Of a stretch of 64,000 nucleotides of DNA, positions 1 to 8,217 are shown piece after piece (position 1 is the stretch's first letter; the number at the start of each line of letters is the position of its first letter). Origin of the DNA: Phycicoccus avicenniae_A (GTDB taxonomy: Bacteria; Actinomycetota; Actinomycetes; Actinomycetales; Dermatophilaceae); NCBI RefSeq assembly GCF_050496545.1, contig NZ_JBNVZV010000004.1:124001-188000 (forward strand). Reading direction: 5' to 3'. Made by a program: the position numbers and the translations under genes. The notes under the pieces were generated by a model. That model made no database searches. It worked only from the letters and a program-made list of their open reading frames with translations, and was not told where the DNA came from.

Positions 1-567
1 GACGGCCAGGGCCCGTCCGTCGTGGTCGACGCCACCGCGCAGGTCGTCGAGGACCGCCAGCCCGCAGGCCCCGAGCGCGAAGTCGGTCTGGCCGGCCCGC
101 CACGGGCGACCGGCGGTGTCGGAGAGGACGACGGCGAGCGCGGCGTCGGCGCCCAGGTCGGCGCCCGCGACGAGCGCGGCCCGCAGCCGGGCCGCCTCGG
201 CATCCGGGTCCTCGGGTAGGAGCAGCACGGCGCCGGAGGGCCCGGTGTTCGAGGCGTCCACGCCCGCGGCGGCCATCACCGGCCCGGCCGCCGCCTCGAC
301 CACCCGCGTCACGCCGCCGGTCGCGCCGGCCCGCTCCGCCACGACCCGCCGGGTGTGCGCGTCGACGGCGTCCTCGCGCGCACCGGCCCAGGTCAGCCCG
401 AGCGCCTTGGAGACGACCTTGCTCGACACCACGAGGCAGTCGCCGTCCTCGAGCCGGAGCCCGGCCCGCCCGAGCGCCTCGAGCAGCAGTCCCGCGACGT
501 CGTCCCCGGCGACGACCTCGGGCACCCCCGGAAGGGCGACGACCTCGAGGACCGCCCCCCGGCTCAC
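1..567 (-). CDS. fbiB: Coenzyme F420:L-glutamate ligase (FbiB/CofE), 5' part
   Basis: Only the first 189 codons are in the window; the gene runs off the left edge. It adds gamma-linked glutamates to F420-0, the last stage of coenzyme F420 synthesis in the cytosol. The visible part is the CofE ligase domain, with an early VVSSKVVSK segment and later a DTAGRPWR motif, both typical of the family. The start GTG (567-565) shares four bases with the fbiA stop (GTGA), so the two are translationally coupled. In mycobacteria FbiB carries a C-terminal nitroreductase-like domain; whether this one does cannot be seen. The assignment rests on the motifs plus the fbiA neighbour and is firm. Confidence 0.93.
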   Translation of the reverse strand, partial: MSRGAVLEVVALPGVPEVVAGDDVAGLLLEALGRAGLRLEDGDCLVVSSKVVSKALGLTWAGAREDAVDAHTRRVVAERAGATGGVTRVVEAAAGPVMAAAGVDASNTGPSGAVLLLPEDPDAEAARLRAALVAGADLGADAALAVVLSDTAGRPWRAGQTDFALGACGLAVLDDLRGGVDHDGRALAV

Positions 568-1541
568 GCCGTGACCGCGGTGGCCAGGCGCAGCGCGTGC
601 TCGGCGATGCGCGCCGTCGCCTCCACGTCGGTCATCAGCAGCGGGCCGTCGAAGGCCTCGACCCGGGCCCGCGGCAGGACGGTGTCGGCGTCGGCGGGGT
701 CGACGAGCCAGGCGTCGAGGAGGTCCTCGTAGAGCCCGGCCACCCCGGCGGCCGTCACCGGGACACCGACCGTGCGCAGGCAGGCGTCGGCATGGCCGCG
801 CACCGGCCGGCCGGAGATGAGCGGCGAGACACCGACGACGGGGGCCGCGGTGCCGCGCAGGGCGTCCCGCACCCCCGGCACCCCGAGGACGATGCCGATC
901 GACACGACCGGGTTGCTCGGCGGCAGGAGCACGACATCGGCCTGGCGGATGGCGTCGAGCACCCCGGGCGCGGCCGCCGCGCGGTCGAGGCCCGCGACCA
1001 CGAACCGCCGCGCCGGCAGCGAGGCCTGGTGGCGGACCCACCACTCCTGGAAGTGGATCGCCCGCTCCGAGCCGTCCTCGTCCCCGACGACGACGTGCGT
1101 CTCGACCGGGGTGTCGGTCATCGGCAGCAGGCGGATGCGCCGCTCCGGCAGGCCCCACCGGGCCGCGAGCCGCGCGGTGACCTCGGAGAGCGGCACGCCC
1201 TGCCCGAGCCACTGCGAGCGCACGACGTGCGTGCCGAGGTCGCGGTCGCCGAGGGTGAACCACTGGGGGAGGGCGCCGTAGGCGGCGAGCTCGGACTGGA
1301 CGACGTGCGACTCGTCCTCCCGGCCCCAGCCCTGGCTCTCCTCGACCCCGCCGCCGAGGGTGTAGAGGAGGGTGTCGACGTCGGGGGAGACGCGCAGCCC
1401 GAAGAGCGTGATGTCGTCGCCGGTGTTCGCGACGACGGTGACCTCGGAGTCCTCGAGGCCGGGCGTGGTGTCGAGGTGGTGCCGCAGTCCGCGAACGAAC
1501 CGGGCGCCGCCGACCCCGCCGGCGAGAGCGGTGATGCGCAT
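564..1541 (-). CDS. fbiA: 2-phospho-L-lactate/PEP transferase (FbiA/CofD)
   Basis: The 325-residue protein transfers the phospholactyl or phosphoenolpyruvyl moiety from the GDP-activated donor to the deazaflavin Fo, giving (dehydro-)F420-0. The N-terminus MRITALAGGVGGARF has the glycine-rich nucleotide loop of CofD (residues 8-12), followed by VVANTGDD and later LLPPSNPVVSIG, all family hallmarks. Length is normal for CofD. I chose ATG 1539-1541 because the longer in-frame ORF upstream lacks family similarity and overlaps the whiB promoter. A weak -10-like GAGACT lies 7 nt before this ATG. The gene leads the fbiA-fbiB operon, divergent from whiB, the same arrangement as Rv3260c-Rv3262. Confidence 0.95.
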   Translation of the reverse strand: MRITALAGGVGGARFVRGLRHHLDTTPGLEDSEVTVVANTGDDITLFGLRVSPDVDTLLYTLGGGVEESQGWGREDESHVVQSELAAYGALPQWFTLGDRDLGTHVVRSQWLGQGVPLSEVTARLAARWGLPERRIRLLPMTDTPVETHVVVGDEDGSERAIHFQEWWVRHQASLPARRFVVAGLDRAAAAPGVLDAIRQADVVLLPPSNPVVSIGIVLGVPGVRDALRGTAAPVVGVSPLISGRPVRGHADACLRTVGVPVTAAGVAGLYEDLLDAWLVDPADADTVLPRARVEAFDGPLLMTDVEATARIAEHALRLATAVTA

Positions 1542-1649
1542 GGGTCGCAGTCTCCCAGCCGGACCGCCCCGGACCGAATCAGGCACCCGCGTCACTCGCG
1601 TACCACACGCACCGGATCGCGAGAAATCCGCCCGATAACACCGAACGGC

Positions 1650-1679
1650 TTGACGAGCGTGGCATGACACGCGTGTAAT
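1650..1679 (+). promoter_or_regulatory. Probable whiB promoter with an overlapping palindrome
   Basis: TTGACG (1650-1655) and TGTAAT (1674-1679) are separated by 18 bp, a good match to a housekeeping sigma promoter. It would give a leader of about 55 nt before the ATG at 1741. A perfect 10-bp palindrome ACACGCGTGT (1667-1676) overlaps the -10 box, and a CCGAACGG box lies at 1641-1648. Both could be regulator sites; this is inference from sequence alone. Confidence 0.5.
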
Positions 1680-1740
1680 TCCATGCATGTACCCCGGAGC
1701 GAACGGCCGGTGTGCACGGGTCGAGGTCGAGGAGGAACCA

Positions 1741-2016
1741 ATGCACGAGCTCTTTCTGGTCGAGGGGATGCTCGGGAACGTCGAGCCCGAGGAGGGGGCG
1801 CTGTCGTGGCAGGAGCGCTCGCTCTGCGCGCAGACCGACCCCGAGGCGTTCTTCCCGGAGAAGGGGGGCTCCACCCGCGAGGCCAAGAAGGTCTGCGTCG
1901 GGTGCGAGGTCCGCTCCGAGTGCCTCGAGTACGCCCTCGCCAACGACGAGCGCTTCGGCATCTGGGGCGGGCTGTCCGAGCGCGAGCGTCGCAAGCTGAA
2001 GAAGCGCGCGGTCTGA
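1741..2016 (+). CDS. whiB: WhiB-family iron-sulfur transcription factor (WhiB/WhiB2 type)
   Basis: The 91-residue Wbl protein would bind a [4Fe-4S] cluster and act with the principal sigma factor at cell-division and differentiation promoters. The four cluster cysteines are C29, C52, C55 and C61 (C-x22-C-x2-C-x5-C). The GIWGG turn (73-77) and the basic tail ERRKLKKRA follow. The core from CAQTDPEAFFPE onward closely resembles Streptomyces WhiB and mycobacterial WhiB2, as I recall those proteins. An in-frame ATG at 1687 would add 18 residues, but GAGGAGG six to seven bases before ATG 1741 makes the shorter start much better. The location beside fbiA is the same as for WhiB2 in mycobacteria. 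Confidence 0.95.
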   Translation: MHELFLVEGMLGNVEPEEGALSWQERSLCAQTDPEAFFPEKGGSTREAKKVCVGCEVRSECLEYALANDERFGIWGGLSERERRKLKKRAV

Positions 2017-2017
2017 C

Positions 2018-2034
2018 GCAGGGGGTCCCCCTGC
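2018..2034 (+). terminator. Small palindromic hairpin after whiB
   Basis: GCAGGGGG and CCCCCTGC flank a single T, forming a perfect 17-bp palindrome one base after the whiB stop and 13 bp before the next start. As RNA it could fold with about 7 bp of stem. There is no U tract, so partial termination or attenuation between whiB and the downstream glycosyltransferase is the most that can be inferred. Confidence 0.4.
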
Positions 2035-2047
2035 CGACCGCAACCTC

Positions 2048-5000
2048 ATGACGCTGGCCCCGCCGCGCCCCTCCGACACCGCCCCGGCCTCCTCCTCCGG
2101 CGCGGCGCCTCCCGTCGTCACGGCCCTGGTCGTGACCCACCGCGACCCCGGCGGTGTCCGGGAGGTCCTCGAGGCGCTGCACGCCCAGACCCTGCGCCCG
2201 GACGAGGTCCTCGTCCTCGACCGCACCGCGGGCGCCGCCCTCCCCGAGGGCGACCCCGACGCCGGCCGCTCGCTCGCCGACGTCCTCGCCTCCGGCGCGC
2301 GCGACCTCGCGGTCACGGTGGTCCCCACCGACCCGCGCTGGGCCGCCCGGCGCGCCGCCTACCGCGCCGTCCTCGACCACGAGCCGGCCGCCGGCGCCCC
2401 CACCCTCCTGTGGTTCCTGCCCGTCGGCACCCACCCCGAGCCCTCCGCCCTCGTCCGGCTGGTCGATGCCTGGCGCCGCTCGCCCTCCACCGGCGTGGTC
2501 GGCCCCAAGCACGTCGACGCCGACGCGCCGCACCGGCTGCGTGCGGTGAGCATCCGCACGACCCGTGGTGGTCGCCTGCTGTCCCGCCCCCAGCCGGGCG
2601 AGCCCGACCAGGGCCAGTACGACACCACGAGCGACGTCCTCGCCGTCCCCTTCGCCGGCTCCCTCGTCGAGCGTGAGCTCCTCGTCGGCCTGCGCGGCTG
2701 GGAGGCCGGCTTCGGCGACGTCGGCGCCGACCTCGACCTCGGCTGGCGGGCCCAGTCCAGCGGCCGGCGCGTCGTCGTCGTCCCCGGCTCACGGGTGCGC
2801 TCGCGCGCCGGGGTCGCCGTCGCCACGGCCACCACCGGCGCCCGCCGCCGCGCGGCCCGCCGCGTCGCGATGGCCCGCGCCCCCTGGTGGTCCACGCCCT
2901 TCCTCGCGCTCTGGGTGGCGGTCAGCTCGGTGCTGGCGGCGCTCGGGCTGCTGCTCCTCAAGCGTCCCCGGGCCGCGTGGGCCGAGGTCGCCTCGCTCAC
3001 CTCCCTCGACCCCGTCCGCGGCTGGCGCTCACGCTGGCGCACCCGGCATCGCCCGCAGGTGCGCCGCCGCGACCTGCGGGCCGTCTTCGAGCCGCGCCGG
3101 GCCGTGCTCACGTCGTGGGGCGACTCCGTCCACCACGCGCTCGTCCCGCCGCAGGCGCCGATCGGCGACGAGGCCGCCGACCTCAACCCGCGCTCGTGGG
3201 TCGTCAAGGTCGTGCGGCACCCCGGCGTGGTCGCGGTGCTCGTCGCGCTGGCCGCCACCGTCGCGGCCGGCCGCTCGCTGGGCCTCGGCGTCGTCACCGG
3301 GCTCGGCAACGGCCTGGTCGGCGGCGAGCTCGTCGGTGCGCGTGCCACCCCGGCCGGGCTGTGGCACGCCTGGCGCGACGGCTGGTCCGGCGGCGGGCTC
3401 GGCGGTCCGGAGCAGTCCGGCCCGGCGAGCGCCCTGCTCGCGGCCCCGGCCTGGGTCCTCGACCACCTGCCCCTCGTCCCCGCCCCGGTGTCGCCGGGCG
3501 GCGCGGTCGTCGCGCTGCTGGTGCTCCTCGCGATGCCGGCCGCCGCCGCCTCCGCCTACCTCGCCCTGCGCGTGGTCGCGACGCGGCGCTGGGTCCGCAC
3601 GCTCGGCGCCGTCGCCTGGGCCTGCTCCGGCCCGGCCGCCGCCGCCGTCGCCCAGGGCCGGCTCGGGGCGGTCGTCGCGCTCGTCCTGCTCCCGGGTGCC
3701 GCCGCCGGCCTGTGGCTCGTGGCCACCCGGCGCTCCACCGCCACGAGCGCCTTCGCCACCGCCCTGGGCGCCACGCTGCTCGGGGCCTTCGCGCCGGTCC
3801 TCGCCGGCCTCGTCGTCCTCCTCGCCCTCGTCCTCGCGCTCGTCCGCAGCCGGGTCCGGGTGCACGCCCTCGTCGCCGCGCTCGTGCCGACCGCCGTCCT
3901 CGCCCCCTGGGTGCTGGCTGCCGGTGCCGCGTCGTGGCCGGCCGTCGTCGCCGGCACCGGCCTCGCGCAGTGGGGCGGGGAGGCGCCGGCCGCCTGGCGC
4001 CTGGCGCTCCTCGACGCCGGCGGCGCGGGTGCCCCGCTCGTGTGGACCGCGGTCCCGCTGGTCGTCGCCGGGGTCCTCGGGCTCGTCCGCGGCCGGTCCT
4101 GGCGCGGCGCCCCCGCCGCGCTCGCCCTGCTCCTCCCGGTGCTCCTCGCGCTCGCGCTGGCGGCCCCCCGCCTGCGGCTGGGCACCGTCCCGTCGGGCAG
4201 CGACCGTGCGGGCGAGGCCATCACGCCGTGGGCCGGCACGATGCTCCTGCCGGTCGTCCTCGTCCTCGTCCTGGCCCTCGCCCACGGCCTCGACGCCCTG
4301 CCCGTGGCCGGCCTCCGCGGCCGGGCGGCCGTCCTGCCACGGCTCGTCGCCGGCGCCGCCGTGGCCGCCGTGCTCGCCGTCGTCGGGGGCGTCGTCCTCG
4401 CCACCCTGGGCACCTCGCTGGCGCCCTGGCGCGACCCGCGACCCGCCGTCGCCGTCGACCAGTCCGCCGGGGCCTTCGCCACCCGCGCGCTCTTCGTCGT
4501 CCCCGGCGAGCGCGGCGCGGCATACCGCTTCGTCGGCCGCGAGGACGCCCGCCTCGTGCGCGCGCTGCCGTCGGCCACGGCCGCCGACACCGCGGTGTCC
4601 GGCGACGTCACCGGCCTGCTCGGTGCGGTCCCCGGGAGCGAGCAGCTCGTCGGAGCCGGCGCCGCCGACCTCCTCGCCGTGCGCGGCGAGCAGGTCCCCG
4701 AGGTGGTCCGCCGCCTCGACGCCACCGACGGCCTCCAGCGCATCTCACCCCGCGACGGCTGGCAGCTGTGGCGGCTGAGCCCCACCGGCAAGAGCTCCGA
4801 GTCGCTCGTCGCGCCGCCACGCCTGCGGATGGAGACCGCCGCCGGCGAGACCCGGCTGGTCGTCACCACGGGGATGCACGGCGCCACCTCCACCGGTGTC
4901 GACGCCCCCGAGGGCGCCCGGCTCGTCGTCGCCGAGCCCCCGGGCTGGGCCGAGCACGCCGTGGTCGAGGTCGACCGGCGGGTGCTCCAGCCGGTCGCCG

Positions 5001-5167
5001 GTGCCGCCTCGCCCACCTACGAGCTGCCGCCGGGGCGCGGTGAGCTCACCGTCACCCTCACCGACCCGCAGCGCTGGTGGCACCTCGGGCAGCTGCTGGC
5101 CCTGGCCGTGCTCGGCTTCCTGGCCATCCCGTTCGGCCGCCGCGAGACCCGGATGGTGACCCGATGA
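2048..5167 (+). CDS. Very large glycosyltransferase with N-terminal GT2 domain and multi-pass membrane region
   Basis: The 1039-residue protein begins with a GT-A (family 2) domain (about residues 24-255, with ALVVTHRDPGG and a late DLDLGWR acceptor motif). A long hydrophobic region with a dozen or more predicted membrane spans follows (about 285-790), then an extracytoplasmic domain and a last membrane helix before a basic tail ending FGRRETRMVTR. Such proteins sit next to whiB in many actinobacteria and are thought to build a cell-envelope glycan; donor and acceptor are unknown. It overlaps the next gene by ATGA, so the two products probably work together at the membrane. No close functional homologue can be named. 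Confidence 0.85.
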   Translation: MTLAPPRPSDTAPASSSGAAPPVVTALVVTHRDPGGVREVLEALHAQTLRPDEVLVLDRTAGAALPEGDPDAGRSLADVLASGARDLAVTVVPTDPRWAARRAAYRAVLDHEPAAGAPTLLWFLPVGTHPEPSALVRLVDAWRRSPSTGVVGPKHVDADAPHRLRAVSIRTTRGGRLLSRPQPGEPDQGQYDTTSDVLAVPFAGSLVERELLVGLRGWEAGFGDVGADLDLGWRAQSSGRRVVVVPGSRVRSRAGVAVATATTGARRRAARRVAMARAPWWSTPFLALWVAVSSVLAALGLLLLKRPRAAWAEVASLTSLDPVRGWRSRWRTRHRPQVRRRDLRAVFEPRRAVLTSWGDSVHHALVPPQAPIGDEAADLNPRSWVVKVVRHPGVVAVLVALAATVAAGRSLGLGVVTGLGNGLVGGELVGARATPAGLWHAWRDGWSGGGLGGPEQSGPASALLAAPAWVLDHLPLVPAPVSPGGAVVALLVLLAMPAAAASAYLALRVVATRRWVRTLGAVAWACSGPAAAAVAQGRLGAVVALVLLPGAAAGLWLVATRRSTATSAFATALGATLLGAFAPVLAGLVVLLALVLALVRSRVRVHALVAALVPTAVLAPWVLAAGAASWPAVVAGTGLAQWGGEAPAAWRLALLDAGGAGAPLVWTAVPLVVAGVLGLVRGRSWRGAPAALALLLPVLLALALAAPRLRLGTVPSGSDRAGEAITPWAGTMLLPVVLVLVLALAHGLDALPVAGLRGRAAVLPRLVAGAAVAAVLAVVGGVVLATLGTSLAPWRDPRPAVAVDQSAGAFATRALFVVPGERGAAYRFVGREDARLVRALPSATAADTAVSGDVTGLLGAVPGSEQLVGAGAADLLAVRGEQVPEVVRRLDATDGLQRISPRDGWQLWRLSPTGKSSESLVAPPRLRMETAAGETRLVVTTGMHGATSTGVDAPEGARLVVAEPPGWAEHAVVEVDRRVLQPVAGAASPTYELPPGRGELTVTLTDPQRWWHLGQLLALAVLGFLAIPFGRRETRMVTR

Positions 5168-6639
5168 GCGCCCTGTCCCGCCTGCACCCGGCCGTGCCGG
5201 CCGCGACCCGTGTCGTCCTCGGCGCCGGCGCGGCGGCGGGCCTCGTCTGGCTCGCCACCACGCACGGGGCCACCCTCGACCTCGCCGCGGCCAGCGGGAT
5301 GCGCGAGGCGCCGGTGGCGCCCACGGCGCTCGCCACGAGCATCGACACGATGTGCCCCGGCAACGAGCTCAGCGGTGTCGCGGGCATCGACGACGTCGGT
5401 GTCGGGGGCCGCGTGGCGGCCGCCGCGGGCCCCGACTCGCTCCTGCCGGTGCCGGCCGGCGGCAGGGGTGCCGCCCAGCTGACCGCCGGCTCGGTGCGCC
5501 TCGACCGGCTCACCGCTCGCCCCGACGCCGCGGCAGCGAGCCTCCCGCGCTCGGGCCCGGTCGCGCTGCGGGCCACCGGCTCCCTCGCGCCCGCGGTCGT
5601 CGGGATGCAGGAGTGGGCTGCCACCCGCTCCGACCGGCGCGGCCTGGTCACCACGCCGTGCCTCGCGGCGGGGTCCGACCTGTGGCTGCTCGGCGGCGGT
5701 GCCGGCGCGGGCCGCCAGGAGCGGCTCGTCCTCGTCAACCCGGGCGGCAACCCGGTCACCGCCGAGGTCACCGTCCACGGGGCCACCGGACCGGTGGCCG
5801 AGCCGCGGACCGAGACCGTCTCCCCGGGTGGGCGCGTCACCGTCCTCCTCGACGCCGTCGCGGGGGAGGAGGGCGCCCCGGCGGTGCACGTCGTCGCCAC
5901 CGGTGGTGGGCTGCACGCCACCCTCACCGACAGCTGGATCGACGGCAGCACGCCCCGCGGTGTCGAGACCGTGGTCCCGGCGGACGCCGCCTCGACCGTC
6001 CAGGTCGTCCCGGCCGCCGTCGTCGGCCCCGGGAAGGCGACGCTGCGGGTCGTCTCGCCCACCGACGAGGAGGCCGTCGCCAGCGTCACCGTCATCGGCC
6101 GCGACGGGCCGGTCACCACCTCGGCCGACACCGTCGTGACGGCCGGCGCCCAGGGCGTGGCCGAGCTGGCGCTCCCGAAGCTCCCCGCGGGTGCCTACTC
6201 CGTCGTCGTCCGGTCCGACACACCCGTCGTCGCCGGGGTGCTGACCGAGGTCGGCGCGGGCAGGGCGCCGGGGGACATCGGATGGGCCGTCTCGGCTCCC
6301 TCGATCGCCTCCGTCGGCGGCGCCGCGCTCCCCGCCACGAGCGGTGTGAGCCGCGTGCTGCGCCTCGTGAGCACCGGCGGCGCCTCGACGGCCGAGGTGA
6401 CGCTCGTCGTCGGCGGCGACGAGCGTGCCCGCTCGGTCAGCCTGCTCGCCGACCGTGCCGTCGACGTCGACCTCGCCGGCGCCTCGGCGGTCTGGGTCGA
6501 GCGCACCGGCGGCTCCGGCAGCCTGCGCGGCGGCCTCGTCTCGACGGCCGGCACCGGCGCGAACCTCCTGCTGTCCGTCGTGCCGCTCGAGCCGGTGGCC
6601 GTCACCTCGCCGGTCAGCCGGGCCTTCCCCCTGCCCTGA
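5164..6639 (+). CDS. DUF5719-family exported protein
   Basis: The 491-residue protein has one hydrophobic N-terminal segment (about residues 14-32) that could be a signal anchor, and then a wholly extracytoplasmic, Val/Thr/Gly-rich, beta-strand-like region. This matches the DUF5719 family, which accompanies the whiB-linked glycosyltransferase across actinobacteria. The start ATG overlaps the stop of the preceding gene (ATGA at 5164-5167); an upstream in-frame ATG at 5077 would lie inside the previous gene and is not favoured. The function is unknown. Strict coupling to the membrane glycosyltransferase suggests a partner subunit or a glycan-binding component. Its stop lies 16 bp from that of the convergent minus-strand gene. 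Confidence 0.8.
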   Translation: MSALSRLHPAVPAATRVVLGAGAAAGLVWLATTHGATLDLAAASGMREAPVAPTALATSIDTMCPGNELSGVAGIDDVGVGGRVAAAAGPDSLLPVPAGGRGAAQLTAGSVRLDRLTARPDAAAASLPRSGPVALRATGSLAPAVVGMQEWAATRSDRRGLVTTPCLAAGSDLWLLGGGAGAGRQERLVLVNPGGNPVTAEVTVHGATGPVAEPRTETVSPGGRVTVLLDAVAGEEGAPAVHVVATGGGLHATLTDSWIDGSTPRGVETVVPADAASTVQVVPAAVVGPGKATLRVVSPTDEEAVASVTVIGRDGPVTTSADTVVTAGAQGVAELALPKLPAGAYSVVVRSDTPVVAGVLTEVGAGRAPGDIGWAVSAPSIASVGGAALPATSGVSRVLRLVSTGGASTAEVTLVVGGDERARSVSLLADRAVDVDLAGASAVWVERTGGSGSLRGGLVSTAGTGANLLLSVVPLEPVAVTSPVSRAFPLP

Positions 6640-6655
6640 CTCCCGGCCCGGGTGG

Positions 6656-7072
6656 TCAGGCGTCCGGGTCGGCGTCGGGGTCGAGCTCGCGCGGCGGCAC
6701 GCCGAGGAGCGCCGCCACCTGCTCGGTGACGACCTCGCGCACGATGTCGGCAAGGTCCTGCTCGTCGTGCGCGCGCGCCTCCACCGGCCGGCGGTAGACG
6801 ACGACGCGGTCGGTCCGCTCGGCGCCCGCCCGCAGCAGCCGCCCGAGCGGCGCCACCTGCTCCTCCCACGGCGCGGGATCGGTGGGGGGCACGTCCTGGA
6901 CGGCGAACTCCGTTCCCGCGTACCGGGTCCCGAGGTGCGGCCGCATCCGGTCGGCGGCGTCGAGGACGAGGTCGTCGAAGCGTTGGCGGCGGGTCGTCAT
7001 CGACGGGACGGTGGGCCAGGCGAGGGGTCCGCGATGGCCCCGGCCGTGGCGGTCGCGGCGGCGGGCGGTCAC
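6656..7072 (-). CDS. Zincin-like metallopeptidase-family protein (Rv3259 type), degenerate motif
   Basis: The 138-residue cytosolic protein belongs to the small 'metallopeptidase family' (DUF1025/zincin-like) found next to DUF3499 in actinobacteria. The N-terminal segment RRRDRHGRGHRGPL is a recurrent feature of these homologues, so I start at GTG 7072 rather than at the later ATG. A TAGCAT box 7 nt upstream of this GTG supports that start as a leaderless transcript. The region where active zincins carry HExxH reads REVVTEQVAALLG, lacking both histidines, so peptidase activity is doubtful. The gene is divergent from the DUF3499 gene. Confidence 0.8.
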   Translation of the reverse strand: MTARRRDRHGRGHRGPLAWPTVPSMTTRRQRFDDLVLDAADRMRPHLGTRYAGTEFAVQDVPPTDPAPWEEQVAPLGRLLRAGAERTDRVVVYRRPVEARAHDEQDLADIVREVVTEQVAALLGVPPRELDPDADPDA

Positions 7073-7079
7073 CCCGGCG

Positions 7080-7126
7080 ATGCTACGGCGTGCCTGCCGG
7101 GGGATGTCGCAGCCGCCGCCTAGAGT
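7080..7126. promoter_or_regulatory. Divergent leaderless -10 boxes
   Basis: On the minus strand TAGCAT (7080-7085) precedes GTG 7072 by 7 nt. On the plus strand TAGAGT (7121-7126) precedes GTG 7134 by 7 nt. At that spacing transcription would begin at or next to the start codon of each gene. Neither gene has a Shine-Dalgarno sequence. No strong -35 boxes are obvious. Confidence 0.5.
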
Positions 7127-7133
7127 CTCTGGC

Positions 7134-7505
7134 GTGAACCTGTCGCGGAAGTGCACGAAGACCGGCTGCCGCCAGCCGGCGGTCGCGACGCTCACGTACG
7201 CGTACTCCGACCGCGCGGCGGTCCTCGGCCCGCTCGCCACGTACGCCGAGCCGCACACCTACGACCTGTGTGCCGAGCACGCGACGCGACTCACGGCCCC
7301 CCGCGGGTGGGACGTCCTGCGCCTGGCCACGGAGTACCCCGAGCCCGAGCCCTCCTCCGACGACCTGCTGGCGCTCGCCGACGCCGTCCGTGAGGCCGGG
7401 CGCCCGCGGCCGGCCGCCGCCGTGCCCCAGGCCGAGCCGCCGGTCACCGGTGAGGTCGCCCGCCGGGGGCACCTGCGCGTCCTGCGGGGCAGCGCCGAGG
7501 CCTGA
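7134..7505 (+). CDS. DUF3499 family protein
   Basis: The 123-residue protein carries the conserved N-terminal signature KCTKTGC and AVATLTYAYSDRAAVLGPLA, followed by DLCAEH. Together these provide C/H residues that could bind a metal (zinc-ribbon-like). The C-terminal third is Ala/Pro-rich and poorly conserved. Orthologues (Rv3258c type) sit beside manB throughout actinobacteria; function is unknown. GTG 7134 is chosen because the family begins with this MNLSRKC-like sequence and because of the -10 box 7 nt upstream. Longer upstream ORF sequence is antisense to the divergent gene. Confidence 0.87.
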   Translation: MNLSRKCTKTGCRQPAVATLTYAYSDRAAVLGPLATYAEPHTYDLCAEHATRLTAPRGWDVLRLATEYPEPEPSSDDLLALADAVREAGRPRPAAAVPQAEPPVTGEVARRGHLRVLRGSAEA

Positions 7506-7536
7506 GCGGCCCACCCACACGGACCGACCTCGTCGG

Positions 7537-7594
7537 CCGTTCGGACGATCCACCCCTGCGACCCCTCCCGCGCCGAATGGGCGCGCCCTAGCGT
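7537..7594 (+). promoter_or_regulatory. tadE operon upstream region with shared Tad motif and -10 box
   Basis: The 14-mer CCGTTCGGACGATC (7537-7550) recurs exactly, in inverted orientation, upstream of the flp pilin gene (37073-37086). TAGCGT (7589-7594) is a plausible -10 giving a leader of about 33 nt with an AAAGAGG ribosome-binding site. The motif ends 38 bp before the -10 box, where an activator could bind. Function is inferred from sequence only. Confidence 0.45.
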
Positions 7595-7633
7595 CGGTTC
7601 CGCCCAGATCTCGCGCAGGGAAAGAGGTTCGTC

Positions 7634-8215
7634 GTGCACCGGCTGCGTCCGCGTCCCCTCGGCCGTCGTGCCGTGGGAGCCCGCCGTGACGAGCGGGGTG
7701 CCGTGGCCCTCGAGGCCGCGCTGACGTTCATGTTCCTGTTCTTCATCCTCGCCGGCGTCATCGACGTCTCGATCTTCTTCAAGAACACCTTCTCGGTCTC
7801 CTCCGGCGCGCGGGCCGGGGCGCGGATGGGCTCCGCCGACCCGCTCAACGCGAACTTCGCGAAGGTGACCGCCACCCAGGCCGCATCCGCCATGACCGAC
7901 CTCGACTGGACGCGGATCACCGAGATCTGGGTCTACAAGGCGAACACCGCGACGAACACCCTCTACGTCCCGACCTCCTGCGGGGTCGTGGGGTGCGTCA
8001 AGTTCACCGTGACCGCGCCCGGCACGGTCAACGCCGGGACCGGCGTGTGGACCCTGCGCAACGCCTGCTCGGGGACGACGATCGACACCGTCGGGGTGCT
8101 CGTCAAGTACACGAACAAGGCGCCGGTCATGTTCGCCAACAACCAGGTCATCACCGAGGACGTCGCCATGCGGCTCGAGCAGATCCCGTCGACCCAGACC
8201 TGCGTGGGCGTGTGA
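7634..8215 (+). CDS. TadE-like minor pilin / pseudopilin 1
   Basis: The 193-residue protein has a basic N-terminus, then RDERGAVALEAALTF leading into one hydrophobic helix (about residues 21-48). This is the prepilin-like signature of TadE proteins, with G, then E at +5-like position. The extracytoplasmic part contains cysteines at TSCGVVGC, NAC and a C-terminal TQTC, shared with the next gene. TadE-type pseudopilins are processed by the Tad prepilin peptidase and are needed for Flp pilus assembly. The GTG start follows AAAGAGG by 7 nt. It is the first gene of a three-gene operon (tadE-tadE-tadG) separated from the main tad operon by 27 kb. Confidence 0.85.
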   Translation: MHRLRPRPLGRRAVGARRDERGAVALEAALTFMFLFFILAGVIDVSIFFKNTFSVSSGARAGARMGSADPLNANFAKVTATQAASAMTDLDWTRITEIWVYKANTATNTLYVPTSCGVVGCVKFTVTAPGTVNAGTGVWTLRNACSGTTIDTVGVLVKYTNKAPVMFANNQVITEDVAMRLEQIPSTQTCVGV

Positions 8216-8217
8216 GC

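Noticed and set aside
597..1667. Long plus-strand open frame (356 codons) opposite fbiA
   Set aside because: It is antisense to fbiA, its product is low-complexity Arg/Gly/Asp-rich, and fbiA has strong family motifs. Typical GC-rich shadow.
1687..1740. Upstream ATG giving an 18-residue longer WhiB
   Set aside because: A strong GAGGAGG site lies just before ATG 1741, and the extra residues do not match WhiB homologues; ATG 1687 would coincide with the predicted transcription start.
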